DNA from: an uncultured Clostridia bacterium | GTDB taxonomy: Bacteria; Bacillota; Clostridia; Christensenellales; Borkfalkiaceae | Reading direction: 5' to 3' | Assembly (NCBI GenBank): GCA_934254755.1 | Contig: CAKQMM010000049.1 | Coordinates: forward strand, 1-7,489 | Length of the DNA: 7,489 bases | Part shown: piece by piece, positions 1 to 6,307 of the stretch | Numbering within the stretch: position 1 is the stretch's first letter | How the letters are laid out: every line of letters starts with the position of its first letter | Notes under the pieces: generated by a model | The model's database searches: none | The model's input: only the letters and a program-made list of their open reading frames with translations | What the model was told of the DNA's origin: nothing | Made by a program: the position numbers and the translations under genes

Positions 1-2
1 AC

Positions 3-1610
3 GTAGGTCACTGCTACCGTTGCCGAAGTAGCGTTGAGCCGATTATATCGAAGCAGTGGTTCGTTAAAATGGAGCCGCTTGCAAAACCCGCGATAGAAGT
101 CGTTAAAAACAAGAGCATTAAATTCACCCCAGAAAGGTTCACCAAAATTTACTACAACTGGATGAACAATATTAAAGATTGGTGCATTTCGCGCCAACTT
201 TGGTGGGGACACAGAATACCCGCTTATTACTGCGACGATTGCGGGGAAATGACCGTTTCTAAAGCCGACGTTACCGTATGCCCGAAGTGCGGCGGTAAAA
301 ACGTCAGACAGGACGAAGACGTTTTGGACACGTGGTTCAGTTCGGCGCTTTGGCCGTTCTCGACTTTAGGATATCCCGAAATGACGGAAGACTTAAAATA
401 TTTTTACCCGACCGACGTTTTGGTGACCGCCTACGATATAATTTTCTTCTGGGTGGCGAGAATGATATTCTCGGGCGTAGAACACATGAACCGTATTCCG
501 TTTAAGGACGTTTTGATTCACGGCTTGGTGCGCGACGCGCAGGGTCGCAAAATGAGCAAGTCTTTAGGCAACGGCATCGACCCGCTCGAAATTATCGACG
601 AGTACGGCGCGGATACGCTTAGATACGCGCTTTTAAACGGCATTGCGCCGGGTAGCGACACCCGTTTCAGCAAAGAAAAGCTTGAAGGTTGCCGCAACTA
701 CGTCAACAAAATATGGAACGCTTCGCGCTTCGTTATAATGAACGCCGAAAACCGCGAAATCAAAGATATCAAAGACGTTAAACTTTCGATATCCGATAAG
801 TGGATAATCTCTAAACTTAACGCGACGGTCAGAAAAGTAACCGTCAATATGGAAAAGTACGAGATAGGCTTAGCGGCGGGCGAATTGCAGGACTTCGTGT
901 GGAACGACTTCTGCGATTGGTACATCGAACTCAGTAAACCCGCGCTTTACGGCGACGACGAAGATAAGAAAGATTCTACGATTGCAACCCTTATTTACGT
1001 GCTTAAAAATACGCTTAAACTGTTGCACCCGTTCATACCTTTCGTGACGGAAGAAATTTATCAGCATATCCCCGGCGTTGAGGGAAGCATTATGGTTTCC
1101 GAATATCCGAGGTATAATTCCCGCCTTGCGCACAGAAAAGACGCCGAATCTATGGTCTACGTTATGGGCTTGATTAAAGCTATCCGCCAGATTCGCGCCG
1201 ACGCTAAGTGCGCGCCGAGCAAAAAGCTTGACGTTTATATCGTTACCGAGCGCAAGCCTTTAATCGAAAAAGCGAGCAAATTCATTTTAAAACTTGCGAA
1301 CGTAAGCGAGATTAAATTCGTCGAACAAAAGGACGAAATAACCGAAAAGACCGTCTCGCAAATTCTCGATAAAACCGCGCTTTACGTGCCCCTCGGCGAA
1401 CTCGTCGATATCGAAAAAGAAGCGGAGAGGTTGGATAACGAGCTCAAACGCGTCGAAGGCGAAATCAAACGCGCTAACGGTAAACTTGCAAATCAGGGCT
1501 TCCTCGCAAAAGCGCCGAAAATTTTGGTTGACGGCGAGAAAGAAAAGCTTAACAAATACCTTGAAATGCGCGAAAAGGTCTTAAGCGCAATAAGAGAACT
1601 TAAAAATTAG
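3..1610 (+). CDS. valS: Valyl-tRNA synthetase, C-terminal part (5' end outside window)
   Basis: This enzyme charges tRNA-Val with valine in the cytoplasm (class I aminoacyl-tRNA synthetase). The frame is open to the left edge and in-frame family sequence (GHCYRC, SKQWFVKMEPLA) precedes the first ATG at 69, so that ATG is internal and the gene is partial. About 535 codons are present, against roughly 880 in the family. The HIGH motif and most of the editing domain therefore lie upstream. Visible here are WWGHRIPAYYC, two Cys pairs (codons at 231, 240, 279 and 288) that look like a zinc site, DVLDTWFSSALWPFS, and the ATP-binding loop KMSKS encoded at 549-563. The anticodon-binding domain follows. 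The last ~70 residues (from LVDIEKEAERL) form the charged coiled-coil tRNA-binding arm typical of ValRS. It ends with TAG and a strong terminator 4 bases later. I am very sure of the family. Confidence 0.97.
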   Translation, partial: VGHCYRCRSSVEPIISKQWFVKMEPLAKPAIEVVKNKSIKFTPERFTKIYYNWMNNIKDWCISRQLWWGHRIPAYYCDDCGEMTVSKADVTVCPKCGGKNVRQDEDVLDTWFSSALWPFSTLGYPEMTEDLKYFYPTDVLVTAYDIIFFWVARMIFSGVEHMNRIPFKDVLIHGLVRDAQGRKMSKSLGNGIDPLEIIDEYGADTLRYALLNGIAPGSDTRFSKEKLEGCRNYVNKIWNASRFVIMNAENREIKDIKDVKLSISDKWIISKLNATVRKVTVNMEKYEIGLAAGELQDFVWNDFCDWYIELSKPALYGDDEDKKDSTIATLIYVLKNTLKLLHPFIPFVTEEIYQHIPGVEGSIMVSEYPRYNSRLAHRKDAESMVYVMGLIKAIRQIRADAKCAPSKKLDVYIVTERKPLIEKASKFILKLANVSEIKFVEQKDEITEKTVSQILDKTALYVPLGELVDIEKEAERLDNELKRVEGEIKRANGKLANQGFLAKAPKILVDGEKEKLNKYLEMREKVLSAIRELKN

Positions 1611-1613
1611 TTT

Positions 1614-1653
1614 TAACGCCCGATAACAAATATCGGGCGTTATTTTGTTTTTT
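1614..1653 (+). terminator. Intrinsic terminator after valS
   Basis: A perfect 12-bp inverted repeat (1614-1625 with 1631-1642, TAACGCCCGATA and its complement) encloses a 5-base loop, ACAAA. It is followed at once by TTTTGTTTTTT at 1643-1653. It begins 3 bases after the valS stop codon. This is a textbook Rho-independent terminator and should separate valS from the rnj transcription unit. Confidence 0.95.
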
Positions 1654-1679
1654 CGGAATTTTAGCGAACTTTAAAACGA

Positions 1680-1708
1680 TTTACAAAAAAAGCATATTAT
1701 GTTAAAAT
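1680..1708 (+). promoter_or_regulatory. Housekeeping-type promoter for rnj-trmR-trhP
   Basis: The -35 element TTTACA (1680-1685) and the -10 element TAAAAT (1703-1708) are separated by exactly 17 bases. TG at 1700-1701 gives an extended -10 (TGTTAAAAT). Transcription would start near 1715, leaving a leader of about 36 bases before the ATG at 1751. Its position just after the valS terminator and ahead of rnj supports the call. It is inferred from sequence only. Confidence 0.7.
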
Positions 1709-1750
1709 ATTAAATAATCGTAAATAATAATCGAAGTAGATTAGGTGAAT

Positions 1751-3619
1751 ATGAAAAATAAACAAAAAGATTTGACTATCGGCAACGGTGTTGCCGCAAA
1801 CAATAATAAAAAAATTGAAAAGAGGGGTTTTAAAGGGTATAAAAACGCCGCGAAAAAACCCGAAAATAAAATCAAACCCGCCGCGAAAAAGCGCGACGAT
1901 AAAACTAAAAACGCCGCCGCGCCGATAAACGCCGCGGAAGTAAAGAGCATAAAAACCCAAAACAAAAAAGGCGAAAAAAACGTCTTAAAAGTCCGCTTTT
2001 TAGGCGGCGTGGGTGAAATCGGCAAAAACATGACCGCGCTCGAATACGGCAAAGACATTATCGTTATCGACGCGGGGCTGACCTTTCCCAGCACCGATAT
2101 GCCGGGGATAGATTTGGTTATACCCGATATAACCTACCTTCAACAAAATAAAGACAGAGTCCGCGCCATATTTTTAACCCACGGGCACGAAGATCATATC
2201 GGCGGGCTTCCGTACTTGCTCCGCGATATAAACGCCCCCGTTTACGGCACGAAAATAACGCTTACTTTATCGGACTATAAACTAAGCGAACTGAAAGTTA
2301 AGGGTGCTAAACTCAACTGCGTCGCGCCGAAAAGCGTGGTTAAAGCGGGCTGTTTTTCGGTTGAGTTCATAAACGTGAACCACTCGATTCCGGGCGCGGT
2401 CGCGCTGGCGATAACCACCCCAGTAGGGGTCGTCTTCCATTCGGGCGATTTTAAAGTCGATTTAACCCCCATGGGCGGCGAAATAATAGATATTGCCCGT
2501 TTGACCGAGATAGGTAAGCGCGGCGTTAAACTTATGCTTGCCGAGTCCACGAACGTAGAGCGGGACGGGTATTCGATGAGCGAAAGCGTTGTTTACAAGA
2601 GCTTAGAGAGGCTTTTCCAACAAAACAGGACGAGAAGAATAATCGTCGCTACCTTCGCAAGCAACGTTTATAGGCTTCAGCAAATCATGAACCTTGCCGT
2701 TAAAAACAAGCGTAAAGTCGCGCTTTCGGGGCGGAGCATGATAAACGTCGTTGACGCCGCCGTAAAGGTCGGCGAAATGGACGTGCCGCAAGATTTGATA
2801 ATAAGTTTAGATAAAATTAAAAATTACGCCGATAAAGACTTGGTCGTAATCTCGACGGGGTCGCAGGGCGAGCCGATGAGCGCGCTTACCCGCATGGCTT
2901 CGGGCGAGCCGAGCGCAGTACCCATCGGCGATAACGACACCATTATAATTTCCGCTTCGCCTATCCCCGGCAACGAAAAAAACGTTTATCAGGTTATAAA
3001 CAACTTGTACAGAAAGGGTGCGGAAGTCGTTTACGAATCTATCGAAAAAATTCACGCTTCAGGGCACGCTTGCCGCGAAGAATTAAAGATAATGCACTCG
3101 CTTATAAAGCCTAAGTTCTTTATACCCGTGCACGGCGAATATCGCCACCTTAAAAAGCATGCGGAGCTTGCGAAAGAAATGGGCATGCGGGAAAGTAATA
3201 TGCTTATCGCCGACATCGGCGACACCGTCGAAATAGGCAAAAACACCATGCGCCGCGGCGAAAAATTCCCGTCCGGCTCGCGTTTTGTAGACGGGCTTTC
3301 GATAGACGAAACGCAAAGCGTCATCCGCGATAGGATGCACCTTTCCGAAGAAGGGCTAATCGTTGCAATCTGCTGCGTTTCGAGCGAAAACGGCAAGGTT
3401 ATGCAGGACCCCGATATAATTTGCAAGGGCGCGGGGCTTACCGACGTACAGATTGACGAGATGAAGTCGCTCATCGTAAAAACGATTGAAAAGTACGACG
3501 TTAAAAGCGCGGGCGACAGCGTTGACGCGCGCAACTTTTTGCGTAAGAAATTAAGAGATTATCTGTTTAAAAAGACGAAGAAAAACCCGATGATTTTGCC
3601 CGTAATTACGGAAGTTTAA
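1751..3619 (+). CDS. rnj: Ribonuclease J with basic N-terminal extension
   Basis: RNase J is a metallo-beta-lactamase/beta-CASP ribonuclease with 5'-3' exonuclease and endonuclease activity in mRNA decay and RNA maturation. The ATG at 1751 is preferred over the GTG at 1745, because AGGTGA (1743-1748) is the ribosome site and overlaps that GTG. This gives 622 residues. Residues 1-77 are low-complexity and rich in Lys, Ala and Asn (about 21 Lys). The catalytic core starts near LKVRFLGGVGEIG (79-91). Metal ligands are visible: HGHEDH at 144-149, H211 in NHSIPG, D233 in HSGDF, and H461 in VHGEY. The beta-CASP HASGH motif is at 435-439, and STGSQGEP is around 368-375. The C-terminal domain (about 490-622) is present, so the gene looks complete. 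Core RNase J proteins are about 550-560 residues, so the excess is the N-terminal tail. The sequence alone does not settle J1 versus J2. It is the first gene of a unit with trmR one base downstream. Confidence 0.95.
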   Translation: MKNKQKDLTIGNGVAANNNKKIEKRGFKGYKNAAKKPENKIKPAAKKRDDKTKNAAAPINAAEVKSIKTQNKKGEKNVLKVRFLGGVGEIGKNMTALEYGKDIIVIDAGLTFPSTDMPGIDLVIPDITYLQQNKDRVRAIFLTHGHEDHIGGLPYLLRDINAPVYGTKITLTLSDYKLSELKVKGAKLNCVAPKSVVKAGCFSVEFINVNHSIPGAVALAITTPVGVVFHSGDFKVDLTPMGGEIIDIARLTEIGKRGVKLMLAESTNVERDGYSMSESVVYKSLERLFQQNRTRRIIVATFASNVYRLQQIMNLAVKNKRKVALSGRSMINVVDAAVKVGEMDVPQDLIISLDKIKNYADKDLVVISTGSQGEPMSALTRMASGEPSAVPIGDNDTIIISASPIPGNEKNVYQVINNLYRKGAEVVYESIEKIHASGHACREELKIMHSLIKPKFFIPVHGEYRHLKKHAELAKEMGMRESNMLIADIGDTVEIGKNTMRRGEKFPSGSRFVDGLSIDETQSVIRDRMHLSEEGLIVAICCVSSENGKVMQDPDIICKGAGLTDVQIDEMKSLIVKTIEKYDVKSAGDSVDARNFLRKKLRDYLFKKTKKNPMILPVITEV

Positions 3620-3620
3620 A

Positions 3621-4253
3621 ATGAGCGAATATACCGACGAATTGATATTTAAAAGCGCGAAATCCGCGCTTCCCGCCGCGCTTTGGGAAATAAGCGAGCG
3701 TTGCCGCGAAAAGGGCGTGCCGACGATGCTTTTAAGCGGACTAAACGAGCTGTGCTTAGCGGTTAAAATCAAAAACCCCGCGCGCGTTTTAGAGCTCGGC
3801 ACCGCTTTGGGCGTTTCGGGTACGGCGATGCTTTTATCGTGTGACTGTTTGCTTACGACGGTCGAAAAAAACGAGGAAAGCGTTAAAATTGCGGAAGAAA
3901 CTTTTAAAAAGTTCGGCGTTTTTAAACGGGTCACCCAACTTACGGGCGACACGCTCGAAACGGTTAAAAAAATAGCGGACGAAAAGTTCGATTTTATCTT
4001 TCTTGACTGCAACAAGGCGGCTTATCCGCTCGTATACGAATATTTAAAGAATATGCTCAACGCGGGCGGAGTGCTGTTTGCGGACAACGTGTTGTTCCGC
4101 GGCTACGTCGAAGGAAGGGCGGAAACGCCGAAAATTTACCGCACGCTCGTGCAAAAAATCGACAGGTTTAACCAAATGGTCGCGAACGACGAAGATATGA
4201 TAACCACCGTTTTAAACGTTGGCGACGGGCTTTTGATAGCGGTTAAAAAATAG
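3621..4253 (+). CDS. trmR: tRNA 5-hydroxyuridine(34) O-methyltransferase (YrrM/TrmR)
   Basis: This is predicted to use S-adenosylmethionine to methylate 5-hydroxyuridine at tRNA wobble position 34, giving 5-methoxyuridine, in the cytoplasm. It has 210 residues, the usual size. A catechol-O-methyltransferase-like Rossmann fold is visible: motif I VLELGTALGVSG (56-67), acidic E82 after strand 2 for the SAM ribose, and FDFIFLDCNKAAYP (123-136). D129 with D155-N156 (FADNVLFRG) form the expected divalent-metal site. The end, GDGLLIAVKK, matches the conserved GDGL(A/L)I(S/A) finish. ATG 3621 lies 1 base after the rnj stop, with GGAAG at 3610-3614 as ribosome site, so translation is probably coupled to rnj. 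The next gene encodes the U32 hydroxylase that makes its substrate, which is why I choose TrmR over a generic small-molecule O-methyltransferase. Family membership is near certain; the tRNA role rests on homology and context. Confidence 0.9.
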   Translation: MSEYTDELIFKSAKSALPAALWEISERCREKGVPTMLLSGLNELCLAVKIKNPARVLELGTALGVSGTAMLLSCDCLLTTVEKNEESVKIAEETFKKFGVFKRVTQLTGDTLETVKKIADEKFDFIFLDCNKAAYPLVYEYLKNMLNAGGVLFADNVLFRGYVEGRAETPKIYRTLVQKIDRFNQMVANDEDMITTVLNVGDGLLIAVKK

Positions 4254-4273
4254 GAGCGAAAGGGAGAATTCAG

Positions 4274-5512
4274 ATGAAAAAGATAGAGTTGCTCGCGCCG
4301 GCGGGCAATTTTTCAAAACTGAAAACGGCTTTATATTACGGGGCGGACGCGGTTTACGCGGGCGGCAAAAATTTGTCGCTCCGCGCATTTTCGGATAACT
4401 TTACGGACGATGAAATGCGCGCCGCCGTCGAGTACGCGCACTCTTTAAACAAAAAAGTTTACGTCACGGTGAACGCTTTTGCACGCAACGCGGATATAAA
4501 GCGGGCGGAAGAATATTTTAAGTTTTTAGAAGAAATTAAAGCCGACGCAGCAATCGTTACCGACCCCGGGCTTATCGCCTTATCTAAAACCGCCGCGCCG
4601 AACCTTGAAATTCACCTTTCCACGCAAGCGAACACTTTAAACGCGGCGGCGGCTAAGTTTTGGGTCGATACGGGCGTAAAAAGAGTTATTTTGGCGCGCG
4701 AACTATCTTTTAACGAAATTAAAGAAATTAACGACGCTTTGCCGAAAACCGCCGAAACGGAGTGCTTCGTTCACGGCGCGATGTGCATAAGTTACAGCGG
4801 CAGATGTTTGCTTTCAAACTACTTAAACGGGCGCGACGGCAACCGCGGCGAGTGCGTGCAGGCGTGCAGGTGGAATTGGGAAATGCGCGAGAAGGGCAAG
4901 GGCGGCGAATACGTTACCGTTACCGAAGACGAGCGCGGTACCTACGTTTTGAACAGTAAAGATTTGAATATGATAGATTATATCGGCAATTTTGTCCGCG
5001 CGGGCGTAAGTTCGCTTAAAATCGAAGGGCGAATGAAGAGCGAATATTATCTTGCAACCGTCATAAACGCATACAGGCGCGCGATCGACGAGTATTATAG
5101 AATAGGCGACGCGTACGCCGAAAATCCGCTTTTTAACCGCGAACTTAAAAAGACTTGCCACCGCGCTTTCACGACCGCATATATGCTTAACCCCGAGAAC
5201 GCCGAAACGGTCAATTACAAAAACAGCCAGTCGCTCGGCGACGCGGAGTTTATAGCCGTCGTTAAAAGTTACGACGCGGCAAGCGGAATTGCCGAAATAG
5301 AAATGCGCAACCGCTTTAAAGCGGGCGAAACGCTCGAAGTTTTATCGCCGAACGAAAACTTCGATAAAAAAATCGTTATAGAAGGGCTTAAAAACGAAGC
5401 GGGCGAAGAAGTTACGGACGCAAAACTCGTCCAGCAAAAACTATACTTTAAGCCGCCGTTTAAGTTAAACGCGGGCGATATGCTTCGGCGCGAAACCATA
5501 GATAAACTATAA
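4274..5512 (+). CDS. trhP: U32-family tRNA uridine(34) hydroxylase (YrrO/YegQ-type TrhP)
   Basis: Although U32 proteins were named peptidases, the YrrO/YegQ branch makes 5-hydroxyuridine at tRNA position 34 with prephenate. It has 412 residues, close to B. subtilis YrrO. It opens with KKIELLAPAGNFSKLKTA and GADAVYAGG (23-31), the TIM-barrel start of the family. The U32 signature is at 162-198 (ECFVHGAMCISYSGRC onward). C171, C178, C194 and C198 are spaced CX6CX15CX3C and probably bind an iron-sulphur cluster. After SLKIEGRMKS (247-256) comes a C-terminal beta domain (about 320-412, from LGDAEF to AGDMLRR) found in the long U32 proteins. The ribosome site AGGGAG (4261-4266) is 7 bases before the ATG. 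It sits 20 bases after trmR, whose product uses its product. Another U32 role, such as the 23S rRNA hydroxylase RlhA, is less likely given length and neighbour. Confidence 0.88.
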   Translation: MKKIELLAPAGNFSKLKTALYYGADAVYAGGKNLSLRAFSDNFTDDEMRAAVEYAHSLNKKVYVTVNAFARNADIKRAEEYFKFLEEIKADAAIVTDPGLIALSKTAAPNLEIHLSTQANTLNAAAAKFWVDTGVKRVILARELSFNEIKEINDALPKTAETECFVHGAMCISYSGRCLLSNYLNGRDGNRGECVQACRWNWEMREKGKGGEYVTVTEDERGTYVLNSKDLNMIDYIGNFVRAGVSSLKIEGRMKSEYYLATVINAYRRAIDEYYRIGDAYAENPLFNRELKKTCHRAFTTAYMLNPENAETVNYKNSQSLGDAEFIAVVKSYDAASGIAEIEMRNRFKAGETLEVLSPNENFDKKIVIEGLKNEAGEEVTDAKLVQQKLYFKPPFKLNAGDMLRRETIDKL

Positions 5513-5518
5513 TAATTA

Positions 5519-5548
5519 TTGAATAACGGTTTTATATCGCCGTAAAAT
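5519..5548 (+). promoter_or_regulatory. Possible housekeeping-type promoter upstream of sigK
   Basis: TTGAAT (5519-5524) and TAAAAT (5543-5548) are 18 bases apart, giving 4/6 and 5/6 matches to the vegetative consensus. The -10 hexamer is the same as at the rnj and thyA promoters, but there is no TG extension. In such A/T-rich DNA a chance match is easy, so the support is weak. Confidence 0.3.
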
Positions 5549-5561
5549 CGCCAAAATTCGA

Positions 5562-5589
5562 CATATTTTTTACCACGCTTAAATAAACA
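5562..5589 (+). promoter_or_regulatory. Possible SigE-like promoter upstream of sigK
   Basis: In Bacillus, sigK is transcribed in the mother cell by SigE RNA polymerase, whose sites resemble ATATT then CATACAAT about 14 bases later. Here CATATT is at 5562-5567 and AATAAACA at 5582-5589, 14 bases apart. The -35 side is good but the -10 side matches only about half the consensus. No convincing SpoIIID site was seen. The call leans on biology as much as on sequence. Confidence 0.27.
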
Positions 5590-5608
5590 TTTAAAACGGG
5601 GTAAAATT

Positions 5609-6307
5609 ATGTTTTTTGACTTTTTAAACTTCATCGTTTCAAAAATTTTATTCTTTTGCGGCGCGGTCACGGGCGATTGTTTTTTAAGACCGTTAAGCCC
5701 TGAAGACGAAGAAAAATATCTGCGGCTTTTTAAGGAAGAAAACGACAAAAACGCAAAGGATATTTTAATACGCCACAATATGCGTCTGGTTGCGCACGTA
5801 GTTAAAAAATATCAGGGCGCGGAGAGTCAGGACGATTTGATTTCGACGGGAACGATAGGTCTTATAAAAGCGATAAACACCTACGATAAAAGTAAAGGCA
5901 CCGCGCTTGCGACGTATACCGCAAGGTGCATAGAAAACGAAATTTTAATGCTGCTTCGCGCAAATAAAAAATATCAGGGCACGGCGTCGCTTTCCGACGC
6001 CATCGGAACGGATAAAGACGGCAACGAACTTACGCTTATGGATTTAATTCCCGACGATCAGGACAGCGTTATTGACCTCGTCGAGAGAAAAATCGAGCGC
6101 AAAAACCTTATAAAATTACTGCAAAAGTGTTTAAACGGGCGGGAATACGCCGTTATAAGCCTCAGATACGGGTTAAAGGGCGGCAAGCCGCTGCCGCAAC
6201 GCGAAGTGGCGGCGTTTTTAAAAATATCGCGTTCGTATATATCGCGCATCGAAAAAAAGGCGATTGAAAAGGTAAGAAAAGAAATAAGCGAGAACGGGTT
6301 TTATTGA
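5609..6307 (+). CDS. sigK: Sporulation sigma factor, pro-sigma-K
   Basis: SigK directs late mother-cell transcription (coat, cortex and lysis genes) in endospore formers. The protein has 232 residues. Residues 1-22 are strongly hydrophobic (MFFDFLNFIVSKILFFCGAV), matching the membrane-bound pro-sequence that SpoIVFB removes. By alignment from memory, cleavage would fall around residues 17-20. PLSPEDEEKYL (28-38) begins the mature sigma factor. Region 2 includes RHNMRLVAHVVKKY (55-68), DDLISTGTIGLIKAINTY (75-92) and ATYTARCIENEILM (101-114). Region 4 ends in a helix-turn-helix at QREVAAFLKISRSYISRIEKK (197-217). RLVAHVVKK and the N-terminus favour SigK over SigE, whose mature start and RNNK segment differ. 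No skin-type interruption is present. The ribosome site is weak (GGGG at 5598-5601, 7 bases before ATG 5609). The stop overlaps the start of the next gene. Confidence 0.92.
   Translation: MFFDFLNFIVSKILFFCGAVTGDCFLRPLSPEDEEKYLRLFKEENDKNAKDILIRHNMRLVAHVVKKYQGAESQDDLISTGTIGLIKAINTYDKSKGTALATYTARCIENEILMLLRANKKYQGTASLSDAIGTDKDGNELTLMDLIPDDQDSVIDLVERKIERKNLIKLLQKCLNGREYAVISLRYGLKGGKPLPQREVAAFLKISRSYISRIEKKAIEKVRKEISENGFY

Noticed and set aside
69..71. ATG at 69 as the start of valS
   Set aside because: In-frame codons before it encode conserved ValRS sequence, so the gene runs in from the left.
1745..1747. GTG as the rnj start
   Set aside because: It lies within the likely ribosome-binding site AGGTGA; the ATG at 1751 fits better.
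1697..2094. Hydrophobic, Phe-rich antisense frames that look like membrane proteins
   Set aside because: They are the complement of the Lys-rich (AAA) rnj tail, which yields TTT Phe codons. The hydrophobicity is an artefact.
3052..4015. Long antisense open frames (160 and 154 codons) opposite rnj and trmR
   Set aside because: They lie wholly or mainly opposite clear conserved genes, have no family resemblance or ribosome site, and reflect the low stop-codon frequency on the reverse strand of these genes.
4762..4959. Arg-rich 65-codon frame on the + strand inside trhP
   Set aside because: It is out of frame within the most conserved part of trhP (the U32 signature) and has no start signals of its own.
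5527..5550. Hairpin after trhP as an intrinsic terminator
   Set aside because: The stem is short, mostly A-T, has an 8-base loop, and the nearest T-run (5566-5571) is about 15 bases away.
5602..5607. TAAAAT just before the sigK ATG as a -10 for a leaderless transcript
   Set aside because: There is no matching -35 hexamer 16-18 bases upstream, and the hexamer is common in such A/T-rich spacers.
5269..5778. Antisense frame of 169 codons spanning the trhP-sigK spacer
   Set aside because: It overlaps the 3' end of trhP and the start of sigK, has no recognisable domain, and its composition matches a shadow frame.
6304..6306. TTG as the SDR start
   Set aside because: The following ATG at 6307 is in frame and makes the usual TGATG stop/start overlap; TTG would add only one residue.
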